Notes: generated by a model from the sequence alone, not told the origin. A stretch of 64,000 nt of DNA from Cristatella mucedo (GCA_009760855.2 WPIO01000080.1:67001-131000); one strand, 5' to 3'; positions 1-12,965 are shown, numbered from the stretch's first letter. Numbers and translations: made by a program.

Positions 1-2017
1 CAGAGCGTAGGAACACCTCGCCATGCTCCACCGTGTGCATGACGTCCTGCAGCCGACTGCTGAACGTCCACGACATGCCGTCGCGGTCCACGGCCAGAGC
101 GCGCACCGAGTGTATGTTGCTGAGCACCTGTCCAGAAACACAGTAAAGAGTTGATGTCGCTGACTAGTAAAGGAGTGAGTTAGGGTGCACACAGAGAAGA
201 CGGCTAATGCCCCGCGGTGCAAGACCTGCTGGAGTTGGAGGTATGCTCCCGCTATGATTGCAATGTTCAATATCCGATCCTTACTTAAAAGGTTAAGCCC
301 CCTTAACGAAATCCTAGCTATGACCCTAGTGGCATAGCAAGCAGCAGGTCCTGCCGGGAGCTACTGGACTTTATGCTACAGCTCTGCTTTGCAATGGTGC
401 CTGCCATAAGTGCAATAGTGCTAGTAAAAGCATTAGCACTAATTGACCCAGGGTTCCAGAAGCTGCAGCAGCTTCTTTTACAGCTGTGTGGTGCACCAGA
501 TAATTTCAGTTAGTCGATGCTTGGGCAGCAGAAAGACTGTTCTCAATCGTGCTTGATCACTTGCCCACTGCTTATTTCTTAATCAGCGCCTCAGTGCCCT
601 CAGCTAATCTTTCTGCTGAACAGTATTCTCCATGAGCCACCTGCCTTGTATTCATCCTATTTCGTTTGCACCCGGTGGAGCAACTCTCGATCCAACTGCA
701 GAGTTGACAGGGCAGTGACTCCCGGAGGCAGATTCGTGAGCGGCCAGCAATCCGAAAAACAAACAAAATAGTGCACTAGCTTCCTGCCACCCACCCCACG
801 ACGACATCGAATCGCAAGCTTTACTGGCCTCTCAGATGCCGATGAAATCGACTCTTGTCGTGGACGCCAAACCGAAGAAGACAAAGGCAGACACAGATTC
901 AGTGCAGCTGCAGTTGTGCACTCACCTCGGTACCATTGAAGAGGCAAACACGAGCCCAGCGGGCTTTCACCTCCGTGCCATCGCCTGGCAGTGGCACCTG
1001 ACGACAGCCGACCAGTGTGACCATCTTCTGCACGCGAGCGGTTCGAGCACGAATCTGCGGGAGGGGGAAAAGCAGGACAATGCTATAAAAGTGGCGTGCT
1101 CTCACGTGGGCATGCTCTCGCGTGGGCCCTGCTGCCAAGCTGAGCTGTGCACGACGCTGGTGTATCCATAGGTGAGCGGCACAAACTGGAGGCCGAAGCA
1201 GGGAACATTCCACCTTAACATAACCTTAAGAGTGGCTTAATGCGAGGAACATTACCTTCGCGCTGCTCCAACACTAAAAAAACATGCGACCGATGCATTG
1301 CCGACCAACACTGTGCCGAGTGTGCAAGCTTGCTCGGTCACTCACCCGCTCGCTCGTGAACTGGTAGAAGAGATCCTTGTAGAACAAATTCGATGTGCTC
1401 AACTTTGGCGTCAAGTAGTTTTGCATTCTGAACGTGAGCCCTACAGCAGCAGCACGTCCGGTTTGGCCGCTATGCAAGACAACACTCGAAGGAGCTGCCT
1501 TCAACTGAGGCGCACTCATGGGAGCACCAGCGGCCATCAAACCGGTCTTGCTGCCGAAGCTCAGGCACGTTCTGTGGTACCCATTGATACGTACCGTCGG
1601 CATACAAGCGTGCGAGCGTGGGTGGTCGAAAGCCGCTGGGCACTGCTCCCCAAGCGTGCAGGACGTCGGTGACGCCAGACTGAAATGCGAGCCGTGGTAC
1701 GATGAACTGAATGCAGGCGCATCATGATCATGCCTGAGCATGCCTGCGGCTTACTGATGTCAATAACTGAGCACATTTGAAAAGGCCAAGTGCAAACCCT
1801 GCTAGAAACGCTAGGGTTTACTCTTGGAGGTTAGAACGTATCAAGCCACAACATGCACCCTGCCACCACCTATCGAAGCAGACAAATGAGAAAAATTATA
1901 AGATCACCACAGCATTTTCAGTGAGCATTGTGGACCTAAGTACCAAAGCACCAAAAGGAAAGGCTAGCTCACATTTAGAGCCATGGGCAGACACCGGAAG
2001 GCATGCCTGCACGAGCA

Positions 2018-2056
<39 letters not shown>

Positions 2057-4451
2057 ACACACACACACACACAGGGTAAGATGCTGTGTTCGGGCACAGA
2101 GCAGCAGCAGCACCACGGCAAGAAGCAGTGCCCTTCCAACATCAGAAAGCAGCTTGGAGCAACAGAGACCGTGCAGCGATTGATTCACTTATTCAACGGG
2201 GAAAAGCAAGCACCTACCTCATGAAGAGACTTGTTCAGTCCCGACCATGACGCCAAATCATTAGGCTGGGGCGGGTCGCGGGCTGACGAGTCTGCAGTAT
2301 CTGCAAAAAAAACATCGACAACATGGACAGTCTCTCGAATGGTTCACTCGTTGTGTACACATTATGCAATTCATCGGTTTTGTATTGCATGGAAATGCTC
2401 ACTATACGAAGAAACACTTTTTCAGTGCCACACCTTTGGTGCAATAGATTCAACCTGAACCTAGCAGTGCCAAGGCACTAGTACCAGGAGAGAGTTTACG
2501 ATTTCATTAAAAAAATTAACTACGGATGCAACTTTATCAGCAACTTCATCACTTGAATAAATCTGCATCGCTGGCCTCTAGGTACTTCCATCAGATCCTG
2601 TTAGCAAATCATAATAAGAATACACTATTGAAGGGAGATAACTCTACCTAGTGGCTCCGTAGCTAAAAGCAGTACACCGATGTTTGTGGTGCAGGTCAAA
2701 AGCCACTCCCTTTGAATGAAACTATCAAACTCAGATGACAAAAAAATTATTTGGAACTAAAGCATTTGTGTACAATACCGGTGCAATAAATTATGGCCTA
2801 TAAAAATAACTGTTACACACGTGTTACAATGCTGTGGTTACAAAGTCAACCCAAAATGTCTGCCATTCTTGTACTTTGACATTACAAAATGTTCCACTCG
2901 AAACCTCCAGCTAGCAATTACGAAGAAGCTGCTCGGCTTCGGGTTTACCTTGTGAACAATCCTAATCAACCTCTCCGCTAATTCTCCTTTATCTCTCAAC
3001 AGCATTCGACACGGTTGACCACCAAGTACTTCTGGAGTGTCTCTCTACAGGCCTAAGTATCAATGACGCATTGCTCCACTGTGTTAGGTCCCACCTCAGT
3101 GACAGGTGTCGGAGTGTAGATGCCAGGTGCTGTCGCTCTGCAGGTCCTGAACTGAGGGACTCGGTGCTTCCACAATCACTATGCTACAAGATTTCTCCTG
3201 CTGCCGATTGTGGCACATGCTATCCAGCCACCCTTTGGCGGCACTACCATGCTACTACTCACATCCTCAGCTGCCCTCAGGACTCATATATGGTTCTCAC
3301 TTTCTTTTTACTGCCGTATGATCACCGAAAGCCACTAAGACCGTGAGTGCACCTAAAAACTTTAGTGCACTTGAGTAATCTTCGTTCTCTGCCTACGTAG
3401 CTGTGCACGATTCAGTGCATGTTACCACCCAAGGGTCCAACTCACATGTGGCCATGAGTGTCTTCTTGTGCATTTTTGCATGCTTGCCTAGGAATCATAC
3501 CAAGCGTGTCATCAACCCTTGCTATTTATTATTTACTATTTTATATGCTGGTTATTGCTTCTCCTGAAGTCAGTTGTAAAGGAACTGGATAGAGTTTAAG
3601 TTCTCTAACGGCTCTGCATCTATTACCAACAGTATCAAGTTGTGATCAGTCTCTAGCCAGGTGAGCATGACAAGTGCCGGAGCAGGCACAGCAGCTGAGC
3701 ATTGATGTCAGGGCTCAGAATGCTTACCCGTGGAACGCAGACTCTTGTACTTGTCATATTCCTACAACACGATAAGAAACACTGATCGGAAATGTGCTCA
3801 GAAACGTGGCTGCCAGCTAGGGGAGGCCTGCAATCGATCACGGCCATCAAAGCATCTAACGTGCCTTCATGTAAGTGCTAGGAACAAGTCCCTGCTGACC
3901 GTCGCTGCTCTCGCACATCCACCAGCCGTCTTCCCTACAACAACAAAAACTCTTGTTTCGGGGCTTTGACTTGACTCCTCGAACACAAAGCACTTTCTCA
4001 GCTACCAGTGGTCGACACGAAAGAAATCATGCTCTAAGCTTGACAGATCACGGCCCCAAATGATCACAAAATATTAGAAAAAATAGAAAAGAACTTGGTA
4101 TGTAAAAAAGTACTTGGAATATAATTTCACAATGTTAATGAAAAAAGCATGCCGAAATGTGAAGATTGTTACAACATCCTTAATATTTGTCTGGCAGAAA
4201 CTTCAGTTTAGGCACAGCCCCAAGATACCATCCTTGTTTGTGTGCTTGGCATGCACATCCCAGCTGCCAAGTCCTCTGCTGGGTATTAACGAGTGCTAAC
4301 TGGTGAAACTTCAAGGGCTCGAGAAAAACTGGTCAGATTTGCTGTTGCTGAACAACGACATGCATGTTATTCACATAAACCACAAACGAGGGCACGGAGT
4401 GTTTAACATTATGGCAGTCAAACTGACTGAGTGAGAGCAAGAGAGAGAAAG

Positions 4452-4495
<44 letters not shown>

Positions 4496-7400
4496 CGAGC
4501 TGTGCTGTGAAAGCAAAGGTACACACTCAAATGTGCAAGCAACTAGAGCTGATGGCAGTTTGCTCACCTCACGTGGACGAGCGTTACGACATCACCACGG
4601 CGTAGCCTCAGCTCGTCCTTCCTGTCAGGGTCGTAGTCGGACATAGCTTCGTACTGGATGTTTATCTACAGGTATGCAGCCACGTGGGTTTGTCAGGATG
4701 CCAAATTAGCAGCGAGTGCATACATTATAACGGCCCAGTAGTTACTGAGATAGGCACAACCATATCAGGCTAGTGCTCAAAACTGCTCTGTAAACAGACG
4801 GTAATAACACAACAATAAAAAGGTAGTCATTTCTTGTACATGCTTGGATATGGAGGGAGATATTACACGTCGTACATGGAGCCACGACATGGAGCAAAGA
4901 CAGTAAGATCGTGATGCCATCGCCTATTGACATATAATACTATTATTATATTAGATATGGCGCCCTTAGATAACTCAATCTCTTTCAAGGCACTTTACAT
5001 TTGCTGCTAAGGAAGCATACATTTGCTGCTAAGGAAGCTGAATGGTTAGTGGTAGACATGCATGTCTGCTGTGCTGAACTGCCCACGATGCATTCTTATT
5101 TATTTGCATCTACTACGAACTAGTCGAATGAACGAGTAATGCATAGGACCTCGGCAGCAGCAGATTGTTTAGCACTTGTTTTTTTCTTGAGGAGGGGAAT
5201 TTATAATGCACGGATCCTATTTATTGTTGATTCAATGTTGCTAAGCGATTGGCTGCCCCTTGCCATTACGAGGCCCACTAGTTCTTCTGCTGAATGTATT
5301 ACACGAAACACAGCCCCTAAGACTGCAGGCAAGCAGTGAAGACCTGCCAGGCTGGCAGTCTATCGTTGACTCGCACGAGGTATGCGACATTACATGCTTG
5401 CGCCCTACGATAGAGATGTACTGACTGAGCCAACAGAGATTTTATGTTGAGCATGAGGCCTCATTAAGGCAATCTTTTTTCCGAAAGACATTTAAGTTTA
5501 TGCATGACTACCAGGTAGTCCTGTCGTTTAATTGAACAAAGTTAGCAGCCATCCAATGTGCAAATACCGGTAATAATAAAACTATGAGAGAGCTGAAACA
5601 GTAAGAGATTCATCACTTCTCTCAGCAGAGTACTGCCACACTCACCCTCCAATGTGCATAGGCTATAATAGCCCAACTTGGTGGCATGTCCGATTTCTCT
5701 TGATTATAATAATACTAATAATAAGGCATTTGTATAGCACCCTAATAGAGCAGAATTTGTTGCTATGCCGATTACTTATTCTGGGAAGGAAGCATTTCAA
5801 TTGGTTAGTGATAGCACGAACAGTGTCGGTAAACATGAGCATGCAAAGAAAAATCTACGTGGATGGAGTACAAGTACTGTGAGAAACAAGTGATTATTTA
5901 GCTTCTTTTTAATTGTTGTTAAGTCCGAAGATGTCGTAGCATCAGGCAGTGAGGATCTCTCTCAGCTTTGGGAGCATAAGAAATAAGGGCTATGTCTCCA
6001 AAGGCATCTAGGTTGGCTAGGATCACAGCCGAGCGACTTGAGTTAGTAGAGCAGATGGGACGTCCAAACGCTAACGATAAAATATTTCGGGTAGGTAGGC
6101 TGGAACACGAGTATGAAGGGACCTGACCTGCAGAAAACTGAAACTGTTGCTTGCACTGTCACATTGGTTTGGACGCTTAGTGACTCCTAAATGTGCCTTT
6201 TGCAGACTAGAGGCACCGTGTATTCTCTGCAAGATTTACAAGCTCAAGCATACCGTTGTCTCCATGCTCGTCGGAGCGTCCTTCTCACTTCTAACTTCCT
6301 CATCCTCCTGCTCTTCTTCGTCGGTTGCTTCTTCACTGATGTCGTCATCCTCCTCATCCAGGTCATCAGGTTCACCTTTATTTTCACCATTACCATTCTC
6401 TTCATCGTCTTCGGAAGCTTCCTCATTTAAGCTCTCTGCAAGGATAAGTAATTTAAAGAGTAGCAAAATGCATCTTAGCAGCTCGACTGAGCATAACTCG
6501 TCTTTTAAAGTTGGTACATTGAGTACAGGCACAAGCCGCCTGCACAATATGTGCATCTGTGCTCTTAGGGCCTGAGCAATTTCATATCATTAAGAATGTG
6601 CTTACCCTCATAGAACGTGTCCTCACCAGGGCTCTGGTGGCCTATTCGCTCCTTTTCAGCTCTGAAATTTACATTGACGACAGTTAAAACTCTCTCTCTC
6701 TCCATTTAACTGTTTTGCTCGCGACATCTATCTATCTAGATACCTCTCTTTCTCACTAACCGTGCATAAATAAGTGCATGTTCGTACCATATTTTAGTGC
6801 TGGTAGCTGCTGCTAGCTAGTAAAACTGGCCTGCTTACCGACGAATCAAAATGGTAGAGGCACAAATTAATAAAATGAAATACTGGGGACAACCAGCAAC
6901 GGTTGAAAGCACTCATCAAAATAGCCTTCAACCACGGCTAAGGGGTGGGGGCACTATTTTAGGCATTTGAAGACTTCGGTAACTTATCTTAAAGAGGCTG
7001 CAACCATCAGCCAGGTGCGCTAAGTGTGGCTGACGGAACGTAAGAGAAAAAACCTTCAGTGAGCGCACTGGATTCAAAAAAGCATGCAGAAATTTCACCT
7101 CAAAAATGCATCCTCCACTTCATCTGGACGCAGCTTTTCCACAATAGGTTCGATGCATTGAGCCAGCCTCTGAAGCCGTACGATCTCTTCATCTCGTTGC
7201 TTGTCGTAGTTCTTCGCTACCGAACCCTGTTCGTCTGCTCGATTGAGCTTTTGAACTGCGCCGATCGTTGCATCGATGCTTTGCTTCAGCTCGACAGATC
7301 TTATAGAGAACGCATTGGCCAGGTCACCAGATTCCGCGGCTCAGCAGCTAGAACATGCTCGAACGCAAGTCAGCTATACTAGTGCTCTATGAGTGACTTA

Positions 7401-7680
7401 CTTTGCATACAGATCTTTGCCTCGCTGCTTACTGACGCCATTGGCTTTTCCAGAGAGGAATTTCTCGCAGTCTTTCACATGGGCGTCCGTCTATAAAGCG
7501 TCGACATCTGGTATCACGAACGCAATCGAAGCACCACGGAAAAAAGAACCACTGCCGAAGGAAGCTGACACTGCGCAACAGATGCGTGCTGCCTTTGCGG
7601 CTTAGAACCTGCTTCTTTAGCTTATCAGCTTCCCCGATGAGCTGCTTAAGACCGGTTTTACTGACAGCGGGTTTCCCCAT
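1..7680 (-). CDS. NPHP1: Nephrocystin-1 (NPHP1), 12 exons seen, C-terminus beyond left edge
   Basis: Nephrocystin-1 is a scaffold protein of the ciliary transition zone and cell junctions. Exons in coding order: 7609-7680, 7402-7490, 7099-7299, 6606-6661, 6254-6435, 4568-4653, 3861-3934, 2218-2300, 1595-1706, 1346-1440, 926-1054, 1-127 (partial). Domains: N-terminal coiled coil (residues about 5-120, with VELKQSIDATIGAVQKLN resembling the human family member), a Glu/Asp-rich stretch (about 140-198), an SH3 domain (about 201-253, with DGWW and GLVPSTYMK), then the nephrocystin homology region (GAVPSGFRPPTLARLY, VCLFNGTEVLSNIHSVRA). About 435 residues are in the window; the family is about 730 long, so roughly 300 C-terminal residues are missing. 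The start is the ATG opening MGKPAVSK; I see no better upstream ATG. Oddity: exon 2218-2300 joins 1595-1706 in frame, but a segment of about 45 residues present in the human protein was not found between them. Confidence 0.93.
2019..2082. repeat. (CA)n microsatellite in an NPHP1 intron
   Basis: CACACATACACA followed by a CA run, one CACGAGGA break, and another CA run. It lies between NPHP1 exons 2218-2300 and 1595-1706. Confidence 0.95.
2985..3360 (+). mobile_element. LINE relic with AFDTVDHQ motif, LINE-B-like 3' end
   Basis: Plus-strand translation near 3,000-3,110 gives AFDTVDHQVLLECLS and ALLHCVRSHLSDRCRSVDA, a decayed motif A region. From about 3,160, words such as CTGCCGATTGTGGCACATGC and CCGAAAGCCACTAAGACCGT match LINE-B. 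It lies in an NPHP1 intron, antisense to the gene. Confidence 0.65.
4430..4492. repeat. (GA)n microsatellite
   Basis: About 25 GA steps after GAAAGACACAGAG. It is 75 bp from the NPHP1 exon 4568-4653 donor side. Confidence 0.95.
4935..5045 (-). mobile_element. LINE-A 3' tail fragment, reversed, with 23-bp tandem duplication
   Basis: TATTATTATA run, then GGCGCCCTTAGATAACTCAA, TCTCTTTCAAGGCACTTTAC. ACATTTGCTGCTAAGGAAGC occurs twice in tandem at about 4,998-5,040. Confidence 0.65.
5700..5960 (-). mobile_element. Old LINE-A/SINE-A-type tail fragment, reversed
   Basis: AATAATACTAATAATAAGGC, then TTTGTATAGCACCCTAATAG and GGTTAGTGATAGCACG, worn versions of the LINE-A tail and 3' UTR. It lies in an NPHP1 intron. 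Confidence 0.45.
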
Positions 7681-8912
7681 TTTGTGGGGCCAGCGGCCGT
7701 TGCTACAGTCGGGCGTCCCACGTGATACGGTACACGGGAGCCTTTTACTGCTTTCGGGTTGGTGAGAGTACCGCATGGCCATAAGTAATTCATAACCACT
7801 TATAAATCTAATTAAAATTATTAATATAATAATAAGGCATACGATTTCTTATGCGTTGTAATGAGCGCCCTGTTCTTCAACTGTCGGCTCGTACCAAAGG
7901 GCGCCAAGGAGTGCCAGTAGACGGGTATGGCGTAGCCTCGTGGCTGACCAGCTGACATCTCATTAGTTAACGCCACAACCACCAACTAATGTCGATCCGA
8001 TCCACCTTGGTGTACTTTATAGTTATAGACATAACAGGCAGTAGATATCTTCAGTTGATCATTTACGCGCGCTTTTCTGTCACGCCCATTCCCACCCATC
8101 CCTCCCAGTGCCGAGGTTGACTGGGGTCAAACCGTCCACGCTGTTACTGAAAAGTAAGTGCCTAGGAATTTACAGAGGAATCCCTGCAGACCATGACCTA
8201 CTGACTTGCAGAGCTCGACATTATTACGCGTCTTTCTACAGAAGGAATACTGTGCAGCTCATTTACTGCTGTCACAATTCGGATGTAGAGGCATCCACAT
8301 CCTCCTCCGGAGAGAACTAGGCTTTCAACGCAAGCATCGCACTCGCGGCGTCTCAGTACGATCGTTTCAGCCGATGCGCAACGGCTACCGGCGACGCCCG
8401 AACCTCGCATCGCGGCTAGCGACGCGAGAGTGCGGCACCAATGCACGCATGTATGCTGGCAGTAGCAGCAACGAGGCGGCAGAGACGAAGAGCGCGCCCC
8501 TACCTTAATATAATAAGTCCGTATCCATAACGTAAAGAAGCTTATTCGACAGCGGAGAATGGCTCTAGGCTTCTCGAATAAGCCATGCGGTACAACACTT
8601 CTCGTACTTAGTAGCCTGGGCCACAACTCCGCTCAACCGACGAGGCACCAACTCCTGCCCATAAAATTGCTACATCCATTTTAATTCGGGAGCCTTTAAT
8701 AATGAATATCTGTCATAATTGAGCTTGTATAGCTCGTCGTCGTTTCAGCAAACAGCTTCAGGCAGCCGACAGAACGCAAACCCGACCACAAACATAGATA
8801 TATCACACTACCCATGTTTACGGACAGCATGGGGAAAACCCGGCCATGTGATCACAGGGGGGGGGGCTGAGTGGACCGTGGGGCGGCCGACCACCTTTTC
8901 CGGTTACGTTCG
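7681..8912. promoter_or_regulatory. Divergent intergenic region between NPHP1 and the fibrinogen-related gene
   Basis: About 1.2 kb between two opposing start codons. I see no coding exon. A G-run lies at 8,859-8,867, about 45 bp before the fibrinogen-related ATG. The region must hold both promoters, but no TATA box or other motif could be assigned with confidence. Confidence 0.4.
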
Positions 8913-11153
8913 ATGGCGCGCACGCTTGCTTTGACGATCTGTCTGTTTTGCTGCGCCGCATTACTTGCCTCTGCAACCGTACGGTATAAAGGTTAGTTCG
9001 ATGGGCGCTGGCCCGAGCCGCGGGCCTTAGCTCTGCTACTGTACGTCGCTGTCAATTCACCTCTCGAGCACTACTGTTTTCCTAATGTGTGCCTTATATA
9101 CCTACTGTGCGTTTTTGTGTTCGGACGTCAAAAAGTCTATGCTTAGGTTGTTTGTTTGTATCAGTACGTGCGTGCATACATACGCATGCTTATGTGCGCG
9201 GCAGCGTATGTGTGCGTTTTGAGTGCGCACGTGTCTGTGTCGTCCTGTTGCCCAAAAGTTAGTGTAATTTCAGACTGCCACGAGCTTCGCTTAGCCGGAA
9301 AGAAAGAATCTGGGGCACACGTGGTATATATCAATGACACCCAGCCTGTACATGTGAGTAGAACACGACTTCTGCATTCGGACGAATTCGGGCAACTGAA
9401 GGTCATTCAAGCGGAGCCGCATTGTTATCGTTTGCAAGCTGTGCGAGCGCGCTGTCAGCTCCCGCTCGCCAGTACGAGCGCTCTCTTTCTGGATTGGTTG
9501 TGTCTGTGCAGCTTAGTGGACGTCGTGGTGCTTTATTTTGTGATTATGAAAAGGTTGTGCATTTAGGTCCGCTGTGAGCACACAGTCAACGGGTCGTACA
9601 CGGTGATACAGCAGCGACTTTATGGTAATGAGAACTTCTACCGCGGCTGGACCGACTATGTCAATGGCTTTGGTGTGCCATCTGGGGACTACTGGGCCGG
9701 CCTGAATCTCATATCTCATCTGACACTAGCAGGTATTCGCTTTTGGCATCAGGGCCCGTATTCGTTGAACGCGTAGCAATAGTTGGCACGGCCTCTAACA
9801 CGGCGAAACCTACCTTTTTCGCGTGGGCACTGGTGTGCTGCTCACGTGCTGGGCACTTACGGCTTCGCAAACCTAGATCCTGGTATCGCTTGTTGAGTCA
9901 CCTGCTTCTGGGTCTGCAATGCATCGTTGGTTGCCTGCAGCAAGAGGGCTGCATGGAGCAGGTTGTGCTAGGCTGTGTGAAATTATGCATCGTCGTGCAT
10001 GCATGAAGTGTAATCCCTAGTAGCGATTTATCCCTAGTAGCACCGAGCAGACGTCAGGCCTGAGTTGGTTGGCTTGAAGCCCTTGCACTTTTACAGTGCT
10101 GCCTGCCAGCAGGAACGATGGGCGTGTCTCTCATTGGCAGACACTGCTACCGCTCTGCAGCTTACTGCTTCGAACAGAGTAGTCTATCTACTCCCAACCC
10201 ACTATCCATTTGCTAACTCAACAATCCTAGTGCTGCCAGTCAGTCGGTATGGCTCTGGGAAGCTGGGCAGCCGCCCACTGCCAAGCAGCAGCAGTGGGCG
10301 GGGTCCCTGTGTATGCAGCTGAGTCACTGCTCAGGCAGGCAACAGCAGCAGCCATTGCTCAGTGACCCTACCAATGGAACAGAAGCCGAGGCCAGTAGTG
10401 CAGCTCTGGCTAAGGCTTCGCGTCGGCACCTCCCTCCTGTGCGGAGTGCTCTTTTGTGCTGAGTCTCTAGGCTACCCTCATTAAACCCTCGTGCATATCT
10501 ATTTCACATTGACCTTGGCCTTCGATCGACGGCTAACATTTCAGGCAACACGGTACTGCTGGTGCAGCTGCAGGACTGGTACGGCAACAATCGCCAGGCC
10601 GTGTACCGCTATTTCTACGTGGCTGACGCCAGTGGCGACTATCGTCTGTCCATCGGTGGCTTCAGTGGCACGGTGCCAGACGACATGTCCTACCAGAATG
10701 GAATGCCATTTGCCACATACGACAGGCCTGATTTCTATAAATGTGCCATCAACCAAAAAGGTTGGCTATCTGTTGATTCCACTGTCAAGTGGCATGCATC
10801 TGTGCTTGCTAGGTTCGAGGCTAACAGGCACGTGCACCAGGGGGAGGGCACCCCCTTTTCCGCCTCTGTCGCGAGCCTCTACTGTCGCTGGTAACAAACT
10901 GTGACCGTCAGCCACTAAGTCGAAGGCTCGTCGTGCTTTCTTATTTAATCCGGGCTGCGTTTATTGTTGTTTTTTTCTCTTTAAAGCCGGGTGGTGGTAC
11001 AATTACTGTGCCTACTCCCTTCTCAATGGTGTGTACTACCGTGGAGGGCCGTACGCTCCGAGTGGCACGTACTACGATGGAATCTACTGGAAAGACTGGC
11101 TCGGATTCGGCTACTCGCTTCGCTTCGTGAGCATGTCCGTTAGCCGACCTTGA
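8913..11153 (+). CDS. Secreted fibrinogen-related (FReD) protein, ficolin/tachylectin-like
   Basis: Five exons: 8913-8991, 9274-9353, 9567-9732, 10545-10760, 10987-11153, giving 235 residues. Residues 1-20 or so form a signal peptide (MARTLALTICLFCCAALLAS). Nearly all the rest is one fibrinogen C-terminal globe: DCHELRLAG opening, then IQQRLYGNENFYRGWTDYVN, GVPSGDYWAGLN, VYRYFYVADASGDYRLSIGG, GMPFATYDRPDFYKCA, and the closing WWYNYCAYSLLNGVYY. The four family cysteines that form two disulfides are present. Proteins with this lone domain are secreted lectins, often used in innate immunity in invertebrates; the ligand cannot be told here. There is no collagen-like or coiled-coil stalk, unlike ficolins and angiopoietins. 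It is a single copy in this window although FReD genes are often clustered. It is transcribed divergently from NPHP1, with about 1.2 kb between start codons. Confidence 0.93.
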
Positions 11154-11581
11154 TGAAAAACCTCAACTTCTCATCGCATGTACAGTTGATGTGTGTATGA
11201 GTTTTCTGCCTGCATTTGCTGACAATGAATAGTCTGCCTGCGTTTGCTGGCAGTAATCTGCCTGAGACCCTCGGGTGCTAATCTCTGACCTGGTGTGAGC
11301 ATGCATGCATGCCACTCATCTCACTAATGCTTCTGCTTAAGCTGTTTGTACTCGATTTGCCACCATGTTTGTACTCGATTTGCTGAAACTTATTTTTGTT
11401 TTCATTCCTACTCCAAATGTAGTATGCTCAAATGATTGCTGTTGCGGCCTCACACCACTGATCTAGCACACAGCAATACGGTGCACAGGGGAGCATGTTG
11501 CTTGAAGGAGACTGCATGCTGCATTTTTGCATTCTGGCTTGGTTTATTTTATGCTGTAATGTATAATGTTCTGTTGTAAAT

Positions 11582-11587
11582 ATTAAA
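11582..11587 (+). terminator. Probable poly(A) signal of the fibrinogen-related gene (ATTAAA)
   Basis: ATTAAA lies 429 bp after the stop codon, followed by GT-rich sequence (GTTTGTGTTTGCC). No AATAAA occurs between the stop and this site. The next recognisable feature is a LINE relic starting near 11.7 kb. Confidence 0.5.
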
Positions 11588-11699
11588 GTTTGTGTTTGCC
11601 TTATTGTGTATTATAGAATCACCAATCCAGTCTATTTTGTCGATGCTGATCGTAGCTTTAGTATTTTCAAACCTAGGAAGTACGTTCCAGTAAGGTTTT

Positions 11700-12492
11700 A
11701 AACCTTATTACTCCACAGAGTCAGCAGTATTGCAAGAGGACCTTCTCAGGAATGCTGACTTAGGTAGACTCTTCCTGCTCTGCTTGTTCTGCCGAATCTC
11801 TCGGCACCTCTTAATTCCATTAATAAACATATCCATCATGAGCGCCGATCATTGTGCCTGTGCATCACTAGTGCTGCACTGCAATGGCTTAGCTCTTATT
11901 ATTTGTGGGAGATTTCTGAGCATAAATGTCACCGGTCATCCAAGGAACCTTTAAAGCATGGGGTACCTCATGGGTCTACTTTACGCCCATATCGTTTGGC
12001 AGTTTTACTCTTCTTCTGTTGCAGATGTAATCGCCAAGCACAGTCTAGGCTTTCATTTGTGTGAGGATGGCACACTGATGTAACTAATGTTATGGACTTC
12101 AAGGTTTTATCACTCACTTTTAGGTCTCTTCCTGCTCTTGGTCTTGTTGTATCACTCACTTTTAGGTCTCTTCCTGCCTAGATTTCAGGAAACCACTCTT
12201 GTAACTAAATTTCTTAAGTCGTGCCCTTAAAAAAATCGTTTAGCAACCGAGTATTCACTTCATATGCTCATAGAGACTGGATTGTATTACCGACTGACAT
12301 TACGACATCCCTCGACATCTAAAAAAAAGACATTGCTCTCAGCTTTTGCCCCGACCGTGTGAATTGTCCTTGATGTGTTTGCAAGTGCTATAGAAGTTGC
12401 GCGTTGTATTACTTGCCGATTGATATGCTTCCTTTACAGCATATGTAAAGTGCCTAGAGATATTTATTTCTTTAAGGGTACTATATATCTTA
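11700..12492 (+). mobile_element. LINE-A relic (degenerate L2/CR1-like retrotransposon)
   Basis: The translation near 11,715-11,790 (STESAVLQEDLLRNADLGR) matches the reverse transcriptase of the better copy at 33.2 kb (STESALLRVYNDLLRNADMGR). Further matches follow around 11,870-12,060 (pieces of the region before the YADD motif). The end at about 12,440-12,492 is a decayed form of the LINE-A 3' tail with TTATTATT. Frames are broken many times and the middle is deleted. Confidence 0.75.
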
Positions 12493-12799
12493 TTATTATG
12501 ATTGGATAATATTATCATTGTATTAGCTGTAGTAAGAGTAGCAGTAGACTTGAACTTCATATCAACTGCTTCTTTGTCTCCCGTTTTGTCGCCTTCTGAT
12601 CAGACTAACTTGGCTGCTAATTCGGAGCTCCTTCCTGCGTGGAGAGAATGTTTAATGAAATCAAAGCCATATTAGGTCAAACCGGTCGTTCCACTGCTTA
12701 TGTCTAAGGCATCAATGGTTGTGGCTCAGGTCTGCCTTGTCTGTGCCCCGTGCCTTCCATCTGTACTTCCTGCTGCACGTAGCATGGGTAACAGATGGC

Positions 12800-12965
12800 A
12801 CACTATGTAAGGCGGTTGCTTTCACGACCTCGGCCCCAAGGTCGTGGGTTCGAATCCTGCATTGGGTGATCCTTTATTGCCATTGCAAGCGGTGGTGATA
12901 GCAGTAAAGACTCTTCTGTCGCTGTACAAAAGAGGCTCTTAAATCAGCAAGTATTTTTTTTTTTT
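12800..12965 (+). mobile_element. SINE-B copy (tRNA-like head)
   Basis: A B-box-like GGTTCGAATCC occurs at about 12,850, preceded by an A-box-like region. The body TTGCCATTGCAAGCGGTGGTGATAG and CTCTTCTGTCGCTGTA is shared, with changes, by the copies at 30.25 kb, 48.4 kb and, reversed, at 16.6 kb and 56.3 kb. It ends in a T-rich run. Confidence 0.65.

Noticed and set aside
6147-6575. 142-codon plus-strand frame rich in Ser
   Set aside because: It is the antisense of the NPHP1 acidic exon (6254-6435); Glu/Asp codons read backwards give Ser/Leu/Phe runs.
12835-12870. Possible tRNA gene (GGTTCGAATCC B-box)
   Set aside because: The same head and body recur at several places with a common non-tRNA tail, so it is a SINE. 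No full cloverleaf with a paired acceptor stem was seen.
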